A stretch of 64,000 nt of DNA from Aliiroseovarius pelagivivens. GTDB taxonomy: Bacteria > Pseudomonadota > Alphaproteobacteria > Rhodobacterales > Rhodobacteraceae. The stretch spans positions 806,001 to 870,000 of the forward strand of contig NZ_OMOI01000001.1 in NCBI RefSeq assembly GCF_900302485.1. The letters are read 5' to 3'. The translations under genes were made by a program, and so were the position numbers. The notes under the pieces were generated by a model. It saw nothing but the letters and a program-made list of their open reading frames with translations, was not told the origin of the DNA and ran no database searches. Of this stretch, positions 27,361 to 35,086 are shown piece by piece (the stretch's first letter is position 1; each line of letters opens with the position of its first letter).

Positions 27361-28590
27361 TTACGCGGCGGTTTCCGTCTTTTCGGCTTTAACCTCTTCA
27401 ATCGCGCCCAGAATGGCATTGGCGATGAAATCGAGCTCAGGCTGTTTTAGACGCACGGGCAGGCGGGTGTCGCAGGCGCGCGAGAGCATCGCACGAGTTT
27501 GCGGCAGTGGGCCTTGATCGTCGATGAACTGCCAGTTCCAGAAAGCGCGGGCATTGTCTTCGCTCATCCCGAAGACCTGAACGCTAACGCCTCGGGCTTT
27601 AGCAGCGGCTTGGAAGGCGATCGTGTCTTCGTCGCTGACGCCGACCAGATTGAACTGGATGGAATCTGGCGCGCGGGTTTCCGGGGCCAGCGGTGCCGGG
27701 ACGGTGATCCAGGGGCTTTGTTCCAGTTTCGCGGCCACATAGTCGTGGTTGCGCAGACCATCGTTCACGCGACGCTCAAGCTCGGGCAGTTGGGGGCGGA
27801 TGACGGCGGCAGACAGGTTGGACAGGCGCGTATTGTAAAGCGGTAGCTTGTTCTGCCAGCGCGCAAAGGCGTCTGCCAGATCGGTCGAGTTTTCGCCGCG
27901 CGGTGATTTGTGTTTCTTCCAATTGTGCTCATAGGCACCGGACATAATCACGGCGCGCGCCGCCAGCTCGGCGTCATCGGTGATCAGAATGCCGCCTTCG
28001 CCCGCGTTCAGCATTTTGTAGGACTGGAACGAGAAACAGCCGATCTTGCCGATCGTACCGATCTTGCGCCCATGCCAAAGCGTGCCGAGCGAATGGGCTG
28101 CGTCTTCGACAACAGGGATGTCCGCCGCGTCGCACAGCTGCATGATCGCATCCATGTCCGAGGTATGACCACGCATATGGCTGATGATCACTGCGCCCAC
28201 ATCCGGTGTTAGCTTGGCGGCGAAGTCAGCCATGTCGATGCGGTAGTTGTCTTGCACATCGACCAGAACCGGCTTGCAGTCGGCATGTACGATCGAGCTG
28301 GGGACAGCCGCAAAGGTGAAGGCAGGGATTAGAACCTTGGAGTCGCGCGGCAGGTTCAGGGCTTTCAGGGATAGAAACAGCGCGGCCGAGCAGCTGGCCA
28401 CGGCAAGTGCATATTTCGCGCCCATCATCTCGGCGAACTCGGCTTCCAGAAGTGCGACAGGGGCGTCTTCCGGGGCGGTGTAGCGAAACAGATCACCCGA
28501 TTGCAGCAGCCGGTCGATCTCGGCCCGGGCGGCTTCGGGGATGGGTTCGGCGTCATGGACGTTCGGCGCGGCGTTCTGGTCCAGGGTCAT
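27361..28590 (-). CDS. DegT/DnrJ/EryC1/StrS-family aminotransferase
   Basis: 409-residue PLP-dependent fold-type I enzyme, typically forming an amino sugar or related amine. It shows the cofactor loop YALAVASCSAALFLSLKAL, DVQDNYRIDM, the Asp of VVEDAAHSLGT, and the Schiff-base lysine in CFSFQSYKMLNAGEGG near residue 200. I chose the ATG at 28590 with AAGGAG 5 nt upstream; the frame runs open to 28773 but crosses a terminator. No sugar-nucleotide genes accompany it, so the substrate is unknown. Confidence 0.88.
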   Translation of the reverse strand: MTLDQNAAPNVHDAEPIPEAARAEIDRLLQSGDLFRYTAPEDAPVALLEAEFAEMMGAKYALAVASCSAALFLSLKALNLPRDSKVLIPAFTFAAVPSSIVHADCKPVLVDVQDNYRIDMADFAAKLTPDVGAVIISHMRGHTSDMDAIMQLCDAADIPVVEDAAHSLGTLWHGRKIGTIGKIGCFSFQSYKMLNAGEGGILITDDAELAARAVIMSGAYEHNWKKHKSPRGENSTDLADAFARWQNKLPLYNTRLSNLSAAVIRPQLPELERRVNDGLRNHDYVAAKLEQSPWITVPAPLAPETRAPDSIQFNLVGVSDEDTIAFQAAAKARGVSVQVFGMSEDNARAFWNWQFIDDQGPLPQTRAMLSRACDTRLPVRLKQPELDFIANAILGAIEEVKAEKTETAA

Positions 28591-28762
28591 GCTGTCTCCT
28601 TTTTCGAGCGTCACCTTTTCGGCTTTCTCGAAAATACATTTCAGAAAATATAAAAGAGCAAGGTGAGTCTGGCCAGAGGTTTCAGCACCGTTGGCGCGGA
28701 TTAGTTTTCGGATTTGTAGTACGGCTGTTACGAAACTGCGGGGTGTGATGGGGGCGAACATG

Positions 28763-28791
28763 AAAAAAGCCACGCTGGTGATCAGCGTGGC
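28763..28791 (-). terminator. Rho-independent terminator after glutamine amidotransferase gene
   Basis: GCCACGCTG (28769-28777) pairs with CAGCGTGGC (28783-28791); on the minus strand it is followed by six T. It separates the amidotransferase gene from the DegT aminotransferase gene. Confidence 0.88.
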
Positions 28792-28823
28792 CTCAATGTG
28801 TTTAGGTTCCAGTTCCTGAAGGT

Positions 28824-29495
28824 TCAGCCTTTAAGAATGGCCGCCATTTTATCAGCGAATTTGGCGTTGTCCGTTGCCGTACTCAACGCATCTTCCGCTG
28901 CATTGAGCAACGTATCTGGCACATTGCCACGTCCGCGATGTTCAATCAGACCTGCGACAAGCGGGGCGGTGAATTCGGGATGGGGCTGGATGGTCAGAAT
29001 CTTGTCTCCGATCATCATGGCAGCATTGGCGCAGAAGTCGGTTGAGGCAATGATCTCGGCCCCTTCCGGTAGGTCGACCACCTGATCTTGGTGCCAAGCG
29101 TTCAGGGCCATAGTCTGATCGCCAAAATCATATTCGGTCCGGCCTACGGACCAGCCGCCGTCGAACTTCTCGACCTTGCCGCCAAGGGCTTGGGCGATGA
29201 TCTGGTGACCAAAACAGACACCGACCAGCGGTTGGCCTGCGTCGCGAATGTCACGGATCAATGTCTCGAGCGGCGGGATCCAGTCATGGTCTTCATAGGC
29301 ACCATGTTTCGAGCCGGTGATCAGCCAGCCATCCGCGTCTTCGGTACCAGAGGGAAATTCACCATCCACGACCGAGAAGATCTGGAAGTCGAACCCATGC
29401 CCGTCGAGAAGGCGGGTGAACATCTCGCCATAGTCGCCGACGCTGTCGCGCAGTTCGTCGGGGGAATGGCCTGCTTGCAGAATGCCGATTTTCAT
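28824..29495 (-). CDS. Class I glutamine amidotransferase-like protein
   Basis: 223-residue cytosolic protein of the GATase1 family. It has the nucleophile elbow GVCFGHQIIAQALGG with the catalytic cysteine near residue 93 and the His-Glu of the triad in QPHPEF. It resembles stand-alone GMP-synthase-like or gamma-glutamyl hydrolase-type amidotransferases rather than a PuuD type. It lies downstream of a polar amino-acid ABC transporter, so a role in catabolising an imported amidated or gamma-glutamyl compound is plausible, but only inferred. A 14-bp palindrome lies before its start. Confidence 0.85.
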   Translation of the reverse strand: MKIGILQAGHSPDELRDSVGDYGEMFTRLLDGHGFDFQIFSVVDGEFPSGTEDADGWLITGSKHGAYEDHDWIPPLETLIRDIRDAGQPLVGVCFGHQIIAQALGGKVEKFDGGWSVGRTEYDFGDQTMALNAWHQDQVVDLPEGAEIIASTDFCANAAMMIGDKILTIQPHPEFTAPLVAGLIEHRGRGNVPDTLLNAAEDALSTATDNAKFADKMAAILKG

Positions 29496-29504
29496 GCGTC
29501 ACCA

Positions 29505-29532
29505 AATTTGATCAAATTATTGCACAGTTATA
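29505..29532 (-). promoter_or_regulatory. 14-bp palindrome and -10-like box upstream of amidotransferase gene
   Basis: AATTTGATCAAATT (29505-29518) is a perfect palindrome between the permease stop and the amidotransferase ATG. On the minus strand it lies just downstream of a TATAAC box (29532-29527), where a repressor would act. This suggests a separate regulated promoter. Confidence 0.4.
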
Positions 29533-29584
29533 TTTGACCTACCCGAGCCTTAACGCCGGGGCAAGGGCAATTTTTTGTGATCAG

Positions 29585-30391
29585 TTAGCGAAACAAGGTG
29601 CGCATGAAGCTGGGGCGACGCACCATGGCTTGCGGAAGATGCCGGTTCAGGTGCTTGCCGATGCGGCCAAAGATCGTGATGACGACCAGCGTCAGCAGGA
29701 TGAAATAGAACGCCAAAATCGGGTAGGGGACGAACGGATTAAAGGTCTTGTCTGCGAAATAGCTGGCGTAATACAGCGCGTCGCCGCGTTGCTGCCACAC
29801 CGGAAACCCCGAGAAAAAGACCAGCGCCGTAGCGTGAAACAAGAAGATCGCTTCGTTCGTATAGGCGGGCCAAGCCAGACGCATCATCGACGGCCAGACA
29901 ATGCGCTTGAAGCGGGTCCAACCTGTGATGCCATAGGCGTCGGCGGCTTCAAGATCCCCCTTGGGAATGGATTGCAGCGCGCCATAAAAGATCTCGGCCG
30001 AATAGGCGGTGGTGTTCAGAAACAGAACGATCGCTGCGCCCAGCCACGCTGATGTCAGAAGCGAAAAGCCCGGGACGCTCTGTTTGATCGACAGAAACAC
30101 CGCATAGGCAAAGAACATCTGGATGAACAGGGGCGAGCCGCGGAAGACATAGATGAAGAACTCGGCCGGTTTGCGCAGCCTATCCGAGCGGCTGTTCTTT
30201 GCCATGGCCAGTCCCGTGGCGGCGAAGAAGCCAAACAGGATTGCCACAAGGCCGAAATAGATGTTCCAGATCATGCCCGAGCCGATCAGCGTGAAGTGCT
30301 CGCACAGGGTATAATCTTCGCGCGGTAGCAGGCGTTCTCCGAACCCGACTGAACGAAAGGCATAGTCCTGAATGGTCTGAACGCAGCTCAT
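29585..30391 (-). CDS. Polar amino-acid ABC transporter permease (HisM type)
   Basis: 268-residue inner-membrane permease of a type I ABC importer. It has about five membrane helices, and the cytoplasmic coupling (EAA) loop appears as GDLEAADAYGITGWTRFKRIVWPSMMRLAWPA. RGSPLFIQMFFAYAVF is the characteristic HisM/HisQ pattern. Its ATG overlaps the stop of the partner permease gene by 4 nt. It acts with the ATPase, binding protein and second permease encoded upstream. Confidence 0.92.
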   Translation of the reverse strand: MSCVQTIQDYAFRSVGFGERLLPREDYTLCEHFTLIGSGMIWNIYFGLVAILFGFFAATGLAMAKNSRSDRLRKPAEFFIYVFRGSPLFIQMFFAYAVFLSIKQSVPGFSLLTSAWLGAAIVLFLNTTAYSAEIFYGALQSIPKGDLEAADAYGITGWTRFKRIVWPSMMRLAWPAYTNEAIFLFHATALVFFSGFPVWQQRGDALYYASYFADKTFNPFVPYPILAFYFILLTLVVITIFGRIGKHLNRHLPQAMVRRPSFMRTLFR

Positions 30392-31272
30392 GTCGCGGCC
30401 TTCCGTTGGGCTTCGCCGGCAGCGGTGGCCTGACCGTGCGATAGGCGGGTGGACAGCCGTTTGTAGACGCGTTCACTGATCGAGGTCAGCATCAGGTAGA
30501 AGACCAAAAGCCCGCCGAAGTAATAGGCGTTCCAGTTCCCATGCGGATAGTCCGTGAACTTGGCGGCTTTTGTCGCGCCAAGCTCGCGCGCCCAGTACAC
30601 GATATCTTCGACCCCAAGCAGGAACAGAAGCGGCGTGGCCTTAATCAGGATCATCCACAGGTTTGACAGGCCGGGCAGTGCAAAGACCCACATTTGCGGA
30701 ACCAAAATGCGCCAGAAGGTCTGGCGGGTCGACATGCCATAGGCCTCGGCGGTTTCAAGCTGGGCACGGGGCACGGCTTTCATGGCGCCGAACAGCACGT
30801 TGGCGGCAAAGGCACCGAATACGATGGCAAAGGTCAGCACGGCCAGTGCAAAGCCATAAGTTTCATGCACCCATTGCGGGCTGGTGGACAGCGGCAGCTT
30901 GGCCTGCGCACAGACCACGAAGTCATTGCCTTGACGCACTGGTTCAGACCAGTCCGAGCATTTCACTTTGTGGCGCAGGTATTCGAACCCCTGATCCAGT
31001 GCGATCACGAAGAACATGAAGAACGCAATGTCGGGGACGCCCCGTACAATCGCGGTATAGGACTTGCCCAGAAGGCTGATGGGCCAGATACGGGACCGGG
31101 CGGCAGTCGCGCCTGCAAAGCCAAACATCAACGCCACCGGCGCGGTGATTGCCAACAGCACCAGAACAATCCCGAAGGATTGATAGAACGCCATGTGCTT
31201 CCCTGTGGTCAGGTAGCAGCTGAGCCAGCTCAGGCCCTCAAGCGTGGAAGGATCGGTGCAATAGGAAAACAT
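30388..31272 (-). CDS. Polar amino-acid ABC transporter permease (HisQ type)
   Basis: 294-residue permease partner. It shows YTAIVRGVPDIAFFMFFVIAL and the EAA loop AQLETAEAYGMSTRQTFWRILVPQMWVFALPG. An insertion of about 35 mostly polar residues (about 100-135, with two Cys: KCSDWSEPVRQGNDFVVCAQ) sits between membrane segments, probably a periplasmic loop. A terminator-like hairpin lies between the binding-protein gene and this start, so permease expression may be attenuated. Confidence 0.92.
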   Translation of the reverse strand: MFSYCTDPSTLEGLSWLSCYLTTGKHMAFYQSFGIVLVLLAITAPVALMFGFAGATAARSRIWPISLLGKSYTAIVRGVPDIAFFMFFVIALDQGFEYLRHKVKCSDWSEPVRQGNDFVVCAQAKLPLSTSPQWVHETYGFALAVLTFAIVFGAFAANVLFGAMKAVPRAQLETAEAYGMSTRQTFWRILVPQMWVFALPGLSNLWMILIKATPLLFLLGVEDIVYWARELGATKAAKFTDYPHGNWNAYYFGGLLVFYLMLTSISERVYKRLSTRLSHGQATAAGEAQRKAAT

Positions 31273-31294
31273 CGCGCGTGCAGATTATCCGCTA

Positions 31295-31335
31295 GAAAAA
31301 AGCTGGGCCCGCATGTGTTTACACACGGGCCCGGC
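31295..31335 (-). terminator. Attenuator hairpin between binding protein and permease genes
   Basis: GCTGGGCCCG (31302-31311) pairs with CGGGCCCGGC (31326-31335), with an inner TGTG/CACA stem. On the minus strand it ends in six T. Position after the binding-protein gene fits partial termination giving excess binding protein. Confidence 0.75.
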
Positions 31336-31342
31336 CATTAAA

Positions 31343-32056
31343 TTACCACTGAGAAGCAACTTCCCATTTGGCGATCATGGTGTTCAGCGTGCCGTCGTCT
31401 TTCATCGACTGGATGGCAGCGTCGAACTTGGCGCGCAGGTCGCCGTCGCTTTCACGGATACCCATGCCAACGCCGCCGCCGATCTGCTCCATGCGCTCCA
31501 GCATCACCAGACCGTCTGCACCGACCATGGTGTCCAGGAACGACTTATCAGCCAGAACTGCGTCAGCTTCGCCGTTTTTCACAGCAGCAACGGTTTCTTC
31601 CGGAGTTGCGAATTCGACCAGCGTCCAGCCCTGTTCAGCCACGAAAGCGGCCTGAATGGTGGTCGCCTGAGCAGCCACAACACCACCAGCGGGGTCTACG
31701 TCTGCCGACATGGCAGCATAAGCCGAGGGATCTGGCGGGGTGTAAGCTTGAGTGAAGTCGATGACTTCGTCACGCTCGTCAGTGATCGACATGCCCGCGA
31801 TGATGGCGTCATAGTTGCCCGACACCAGGTTCGGAATAATGGTGTCCCATTCGTTCTTCACCCATGTACAGGTCAGCTCGGCGCGTACGCACAGCTCGTC
31901 GCCCAGTTCGCGCTCGAAGCCGTCAATTTCGCCGGCATCGTTCACGAAGTTCCACGGGGCATAGGCACCCTCTGTGCCAAGGCGCACGGTGTCCTCGGCA
32001 AGTGCGAAGCCGGCTGTCAGGGCCAGCGCCGCCGTCGAGACGATCAGTTTTTTCAT
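31343..32056 (-). CDS. Polar amino-acid ABC transporter substrate-binding protein
   Basis: 237-residue periplasmic binding protein of the lysine/arginine/ornithine/histidine family. The signal peptide (residues 1-20, ending FALA) precedes VRLGTEGAYAPWNFVNDAGEIDGFERELGDEL, the family signature. Later are NYDAIIAGMSITDERDEVIDFT and DAVLADKSFLDT. The ligand cannot be fixed from sequence. A GGGAG ribosome binding site precedes the ATG; the ATPase gene is 39 nt upstream. Confidence 0.93.
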   Translation of the reverse strand: MKKLIVSTAALALTAGFALAEDTVRLGTEGAYAPWNFVNDAGEIDGFERELGDELCVRAELTCTWVKNEWDTIIPNLVSGNYDAIIAGMSITDERDEVIDFTQAYTPPDPSAYAAMSADVDPAGGVVAAQATTIQAAFVAEQGWTLVEFATPEETVAAVKNGEADAVLADKSFLDTMVGADGLVMLERMEQIGGGVGMGIRESDGDLRAKFDAAIQSMKDDGTLNTMIAKWEVASQW

Positions 32057-32095
32057 GATTTACTCCCAGGTTGTTTTTTTGGTTTAAAGTTGGTC

Positions 32096-32899
32096 TCACA
32101 CGGGATGCGAGTGAGACAGGAATTGTTTCAGGCGCTCGCTTTTTGGATTGCCGAACAGCTCGGCAGGTGCGCCTTCTTCTTCGATCAGCCCCTGATGCAG
32201 GAACACCACGTGATCGGACACGTCATGGGCCAAGCGCATGTCATGGGTGACGATGATCATGGTGCGACCCTCGGCAGCCAGATCCTTGATCACCTTGACC
32301 ACTTCCTGCTCAAGTTCGGGATCAAGCGCCGAAGTGGGTTCATCAAACAGCAGGGCTTTCGGCTCCATGCACAGAGCGCGCGCAATCGCGGCGCGCTGCT
32401 GTTGTCCACCAGAAAGCTGTGCAGGCCAGACGTCACATTTGTCGCCGATGCCGACTTTCGCCAGATATTCGCGCGCTTTTTCCTCGACCTCGGCCTTGTC
32501 GCGGCCAAGGACGGTGACGGGGGCTTCCATTACATTTTGCAGAATGGTCATGTGAGACCACAGATTGAACTGCTGGAATACCATGGACAGGTTGGTGCGG
32601 ATCCGTGTCACCTGAGCACGATCAGAAGGGTGACGGTTCAGCCCTTGACCCTTCCACGTGATTGGCTCGCCTTCGAACCGAATATCGCCCTGCTGGCTTT
32701 CTTCAAGCAGGTTGGCACAGCGCAACAGGGTGGATTTGCCCGAGCCAGAAGAGCCGATCAGCGAGACGACATGCCCGCGCGGCGCAACCAGATCAACGCC
32801 TTTCAGCACTTCCAACGCACCATAGCTTTTATGCAGGTCGCGGATTTCGATCACCGACGCAGGGTCGATAGGGTTCTGGTCAGGGATATCGCGTGGCAC
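32096..32899 (-). CDS. Polar amino-acid ABC transporter ATPase (HisP type)
   Basis: 267-residue cytosolic ATPase energising the importer. It has Walker A GSSGSGKST (about residues 49-57), the Q-loop VFQQFNLW, the signature LSGGQQQR, Walker B ALLFDEPTSALD and the switch His in IIVTHD. The start is a GTG at 32899 with only a weak upstream ribosome binding sequence. It is the first gene of the run ATPase, binding protein, HisQ, HisM, amidotransferase. Confidence 0.93.
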   Translation of the reverse strand: MPRDIPDQNPIDPASVIEIRDLHKSYGALEVLKGVDLVAPRGHVVSLIGSSGSGKSTLLRCANLLEESQQGDIRFEGEPITWKGQGLNRHPSDRAQVTRIRTNLSMVFQQFNLWSHMTILQNVMEAPVTVLGRDKAEVEEKAREYLAKVGIGDKCDVWPAQLSGGQQQRAAIARALCMEPKALLFDEPTSALDPELEQEVVKVIKDLAAEGRTMIIVTHDMRLAHDVSDHVVFLHQGLIEEEGAPAELFGNPKSERLKQFLSHSHPV

Positions 32900-33129
32900 G
32901 AGTGGTTCCGGTTTAAAACAGGGTTTTGTGGTGCCCGAGTAGGAAACAAATCTATTAGGATTGCAACGGCGAAATGACGGGGAAGTTACGTAAATCTGGG
33001 TGGAAGGTCGGTTCGTGCTGCAAAATGTCGGTTTGTGTCGTGATGATCAACACGGGGTAGAGCGCGGGCGCTTTTTGCTTGGCGCGTCAGGATCGAGGTG
33101 GAATCAAATACTGAAGGGGACCAAAGGCC

Positions 33130-33570
33130 TTACAGGCTTTTTGCAGCGCGTTGTCGGGCCAAATTACTGTCGATATCGTTGATCCCCAGAAAACGCGGAA
33201 TCATACGCATAAGCGCATCTTCTTCCGAGGCACGTTCCCCATCGGTCAGAACGACAGTCCAAGCGGCTTCCAAAATGGCAATGCGATCATCCAGCGGCAC
33301 CGCATCTTTCACCGCGTTGGTAAAGCGGACCGTGTCGGGGGCCGTGGCTTCCAAGGCTTCCGCCTCGGTGCGGAGCGATGCTGCATCCTCGTCTGACAGG
33401 GTGTGCCGCTGCGCTAAAATTCGGTCGATTGCGCGCTTTTCGGCGGCGTCATAATCGTGATCCGCCCTTGCCAGCCGGACAAGAATGGCAGCCACGGCTA
33501 GACGGGCATCCCCATCCTGAAGAGGCTGGGGTGCGGGTTGGGTCAATTTCTCAAGAAGTGATCGCAGCAT
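33130..33570 (-). CDS. TerB-family protein
   Basis: 146-residue all-helical cytosolic protein of the TerB tellurite-resistance-like family, whose biochemical role is not established. It has the pattern AILVRLARADHDYDAAEKRAIDRIL and later AAWTVVLTDGERASEEDALMRMIPRFLGI, with conserved acidic residues in paired helices suggesting metal binding. A related but distinct gene lies about 1 kb away at 34602. No other ter genes are present. Confidence 0.8.
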   Translation of the reverse strand: MLRSLLEKLTQPAPQPLQDGDARLAVAAILVRLARADHDYDAAEKRAIDRILAQRHTLSDEDAASLRTEAEALEATAPDTVRFTNAVKDAVPLDDRIAILEAAWTVVLTDGERASEEDALMRMIPRFLGINDIDSNLARQRAAKSL

Positions 33571-33619
33571 TTGTCTAATGTGGGCGCGACACGGTGAATG
33601 CCAAGCCCTTTCCCTTCAC

Positions 33620-33913
33620 TTATCCGTCATAGCCTTCGATAATGATGATATCCGCCTCTGAAACCGGATCGCGGAAGGATTTTGCGGCCTGATAGACTTC
33701 GCTGTTATAGCAATCGAGCGCGGCCTGATAGTTGGGAAATTCGATAACAACATTGCGTGTACGCGACTGCCCTTCGACGGATTCGAATTGACCACCCCGT
33801 ATCAAAAAACGTGCGCCATGCGCCTCGAATGCTGCACCGTTGGCTTTGATATAGTCCTGATAACGCTCAAGGTCGTCCACATCGACGCGCCCGATCCAAT
33901 ATCCTTTGGCCAC
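33620..33913 (-). CDS. DUF1330 family protein
   Basis: 97-residue dimeric ferredoxin-like-fold protein of unknown role. It shows the family pattern GYWIGRVDVDDLERYQDYI, then ARFLIRGGQFESVEG and NVVIEFPNYQAALDCYNSEVYQ. The start is a GTG at 33913 with AAGGAG 6 nt upstream. It lies between a TerB-like gene and a secreted protein gene. Confidence 0.88.
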   Translation of the reverse strand: MAKGYWIGRVDVDDLERYQDYIKANGAAFEAHGARFLIRGGQFESVEGQSRTRNVVIEFPNYQAALDCYNSEVYQAAKSFRDPVSEADIIIIEGYDG

Positions 33914-33927
33914 GAGTGGCTCCTTTT

Positions 33928-34605
33928 TCAGTTCGTGTGACTGTCCAGCGAATAACGGATGTCGTCAATTGCAATTCCACCGGGATCTTGATGCGAAAGG
34001 GTGATCGCGGTGATCGGAGCCGAGCTGAGAAACCCGAAACTTTGCACGCCTTGCTTGGGGGTCAGGGTTTCGGCCTGCAACAATGCTGCATCCGACCCGT
34101 AGAAGTGCAGCCAAACCGGGCCGGGGGCAGGGCGGCTGCCAAGCGGATCGGCATAGTCGAGATGCAGGCGCAGCGCGAAAGACCGGATCGGTGCATCAAA
34201 GCTAAAGGCCAACGAGCCCTCCCCTCGACCGGATCGTTGCGCGAAACCCTTCGGTCCCAAAGGAAAGGCCGCATTCGATCCAAAGCCCGCATGAAAGGCG
34301 ATGGCCATTGGGGGAAGCGGCGGGTTTTGCTCAACGCGCGCGGGTGCTGACGGCGGACCGTTGAGGGTTGCGAAGGTTTCGTTTGCCCCACGGGTTTGAC
34401 CGGCGAGGGCGGCCCCCAAAGTCGCACCGGGCGCGCGGAGTGTGTCTGCAATGACCTGCCCGGGCTCCGGAAGAACGGGAAAGCTCTCGAAATCAATCAG
34501 GCCTGAAGCGGTTTCGGCAACAAAGTCATAGGGCGCTTGTGTAATGGTTTCGGCATATACCGGCGTAACGCCAAGGCATGCTGCAAAAAGCGCCCTCAGC
34601 TTCAT
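33928..34605 (-). CDS. Secreted protein of unknown function
   Basis: 225-residue protein with a probable signal peptide (residues 1-18, MKLRALFAACLGVTPVYA). The mature part is rich in beta-type sequence, for example GSLAFSFDAPIRSFALRLHLDYADP, and ends AITLSHQDPGGIAIDDIRYSLD. This resembles PEP-CTERM-like or lectin-like beta sandwiches but lacks a C-terminal sorting helix. I do not recognise a function. The ATG overlaps the stop of the upstream TerB-like gene (ATGA), so translation is coupled. Confidence 0.75.
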   Translation of the reverse strand: MKLRALFAACLGVTPVYAETITQAPYDFVAETASGLIDFESFPVLPEPGQVIADTLRAPGATLGAALAGQTRGANETFATLNGPPSAPARVEQNPPLPPMAIAFHAGFGSNAAFPLGPKGFAQRSGRGEGSLAFSFDAPIRSFALRLHLDYADPLGSRPAPGPVWLHFYGSDAALLQAETLTPKQGVQSFGFLSSAPITAITLSHQDPGGIAIDDIRYSLDSHTN

Positions 34606-34991
34606 TCGACTGCGATGTTGCTGCGTGGAACGCCTGCGGCGTCGGCAACGCGCGAAACCAGATCGGCCTCTTCGTCGCGCAGAACGCCATCTGCCAAGGA
34701 TACCTGCCACAAGGCCGTGATGATTTTCACCCGCTGCTCTAAGGGCATCATGTCTTGTACGGCTTTTGCCAGATCCTCGGTCGCGCCAGCCTGCCTTTCC
34801 TGCCCCTCGCATACGGCGCGCAGTTTTGCCGCCTTGATCGGATTCAGGTCGTAATGACGGGCAAAAAGGCGATCAATCCGTGCGATCTCGGTCTGGGCAT
34901 AATCTGCATCCGCGCGCGCCAGACGCACCAGCAAAACGCCCATCGCCCGTTGCGCATCTTCTGTCCAACAGATCTTATCAGCTTGCGACAT
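34602..34991 (-). CDS. TerB-family protein
   Basis: 129-residue helical protein similar in pattern to the one at 33130: GVLLVRLARADADYAQTEIARIDRLFARHY and IITALWQVSLADGVLRDEEADLVSRVADAAGV. It is one of a TerB pair of possible duplicate origin. The downstream secreted-protein gene overlaps its stop. Function unknown. Confidence 0.8.
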   Translation of the reverse strand: MSQADKICWTEDAQRAMGVLLVRLARADADYAQTEIARIDRLFARHYDLNPIKAAKLRAVCEGQERQAGATEDLAKAVQDMMPLEQRVKIITALWQVSLADGVLRDEEADLVSRVADAAGVPRSNIAVE

Positions 34992-35036
34992 GGGGGCTCC
35001 TTCGTGGTCGGAAGAAACCTAGAACACGGATTGCGC

Positions 35037-35064
35037 AAAGAAAAGGGCGGGAAAAACCCCGCCC
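35037..35064 (-). terminator. Rho-independent terminator of pyrG
   Basis: GGGCGGG (35045-35051) pairs with CCCGCCC (35058-35064); on the minus strand TTTTCTTT follows. It starts 23 nt after the pyrG stop. Confidence 0.8.
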
Positions 35065-35086
35065 GTCTTCCGAACTTTAACGTGGC

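Noticed and set aside
31313..32977. Plus-strand ORF of 554 codons
   Set aside because: Antisense to the binding protein and ATPase genes, which have clear signatures. Such long antisense frames are common at this GC content.
32900..33129. Possible gene or riboswitch upstream of the ABC ATPase gene
   Set aside because: No long frame with a ribosome binding site and no conserved aptamer pattern was seen in this 230-base stretch.
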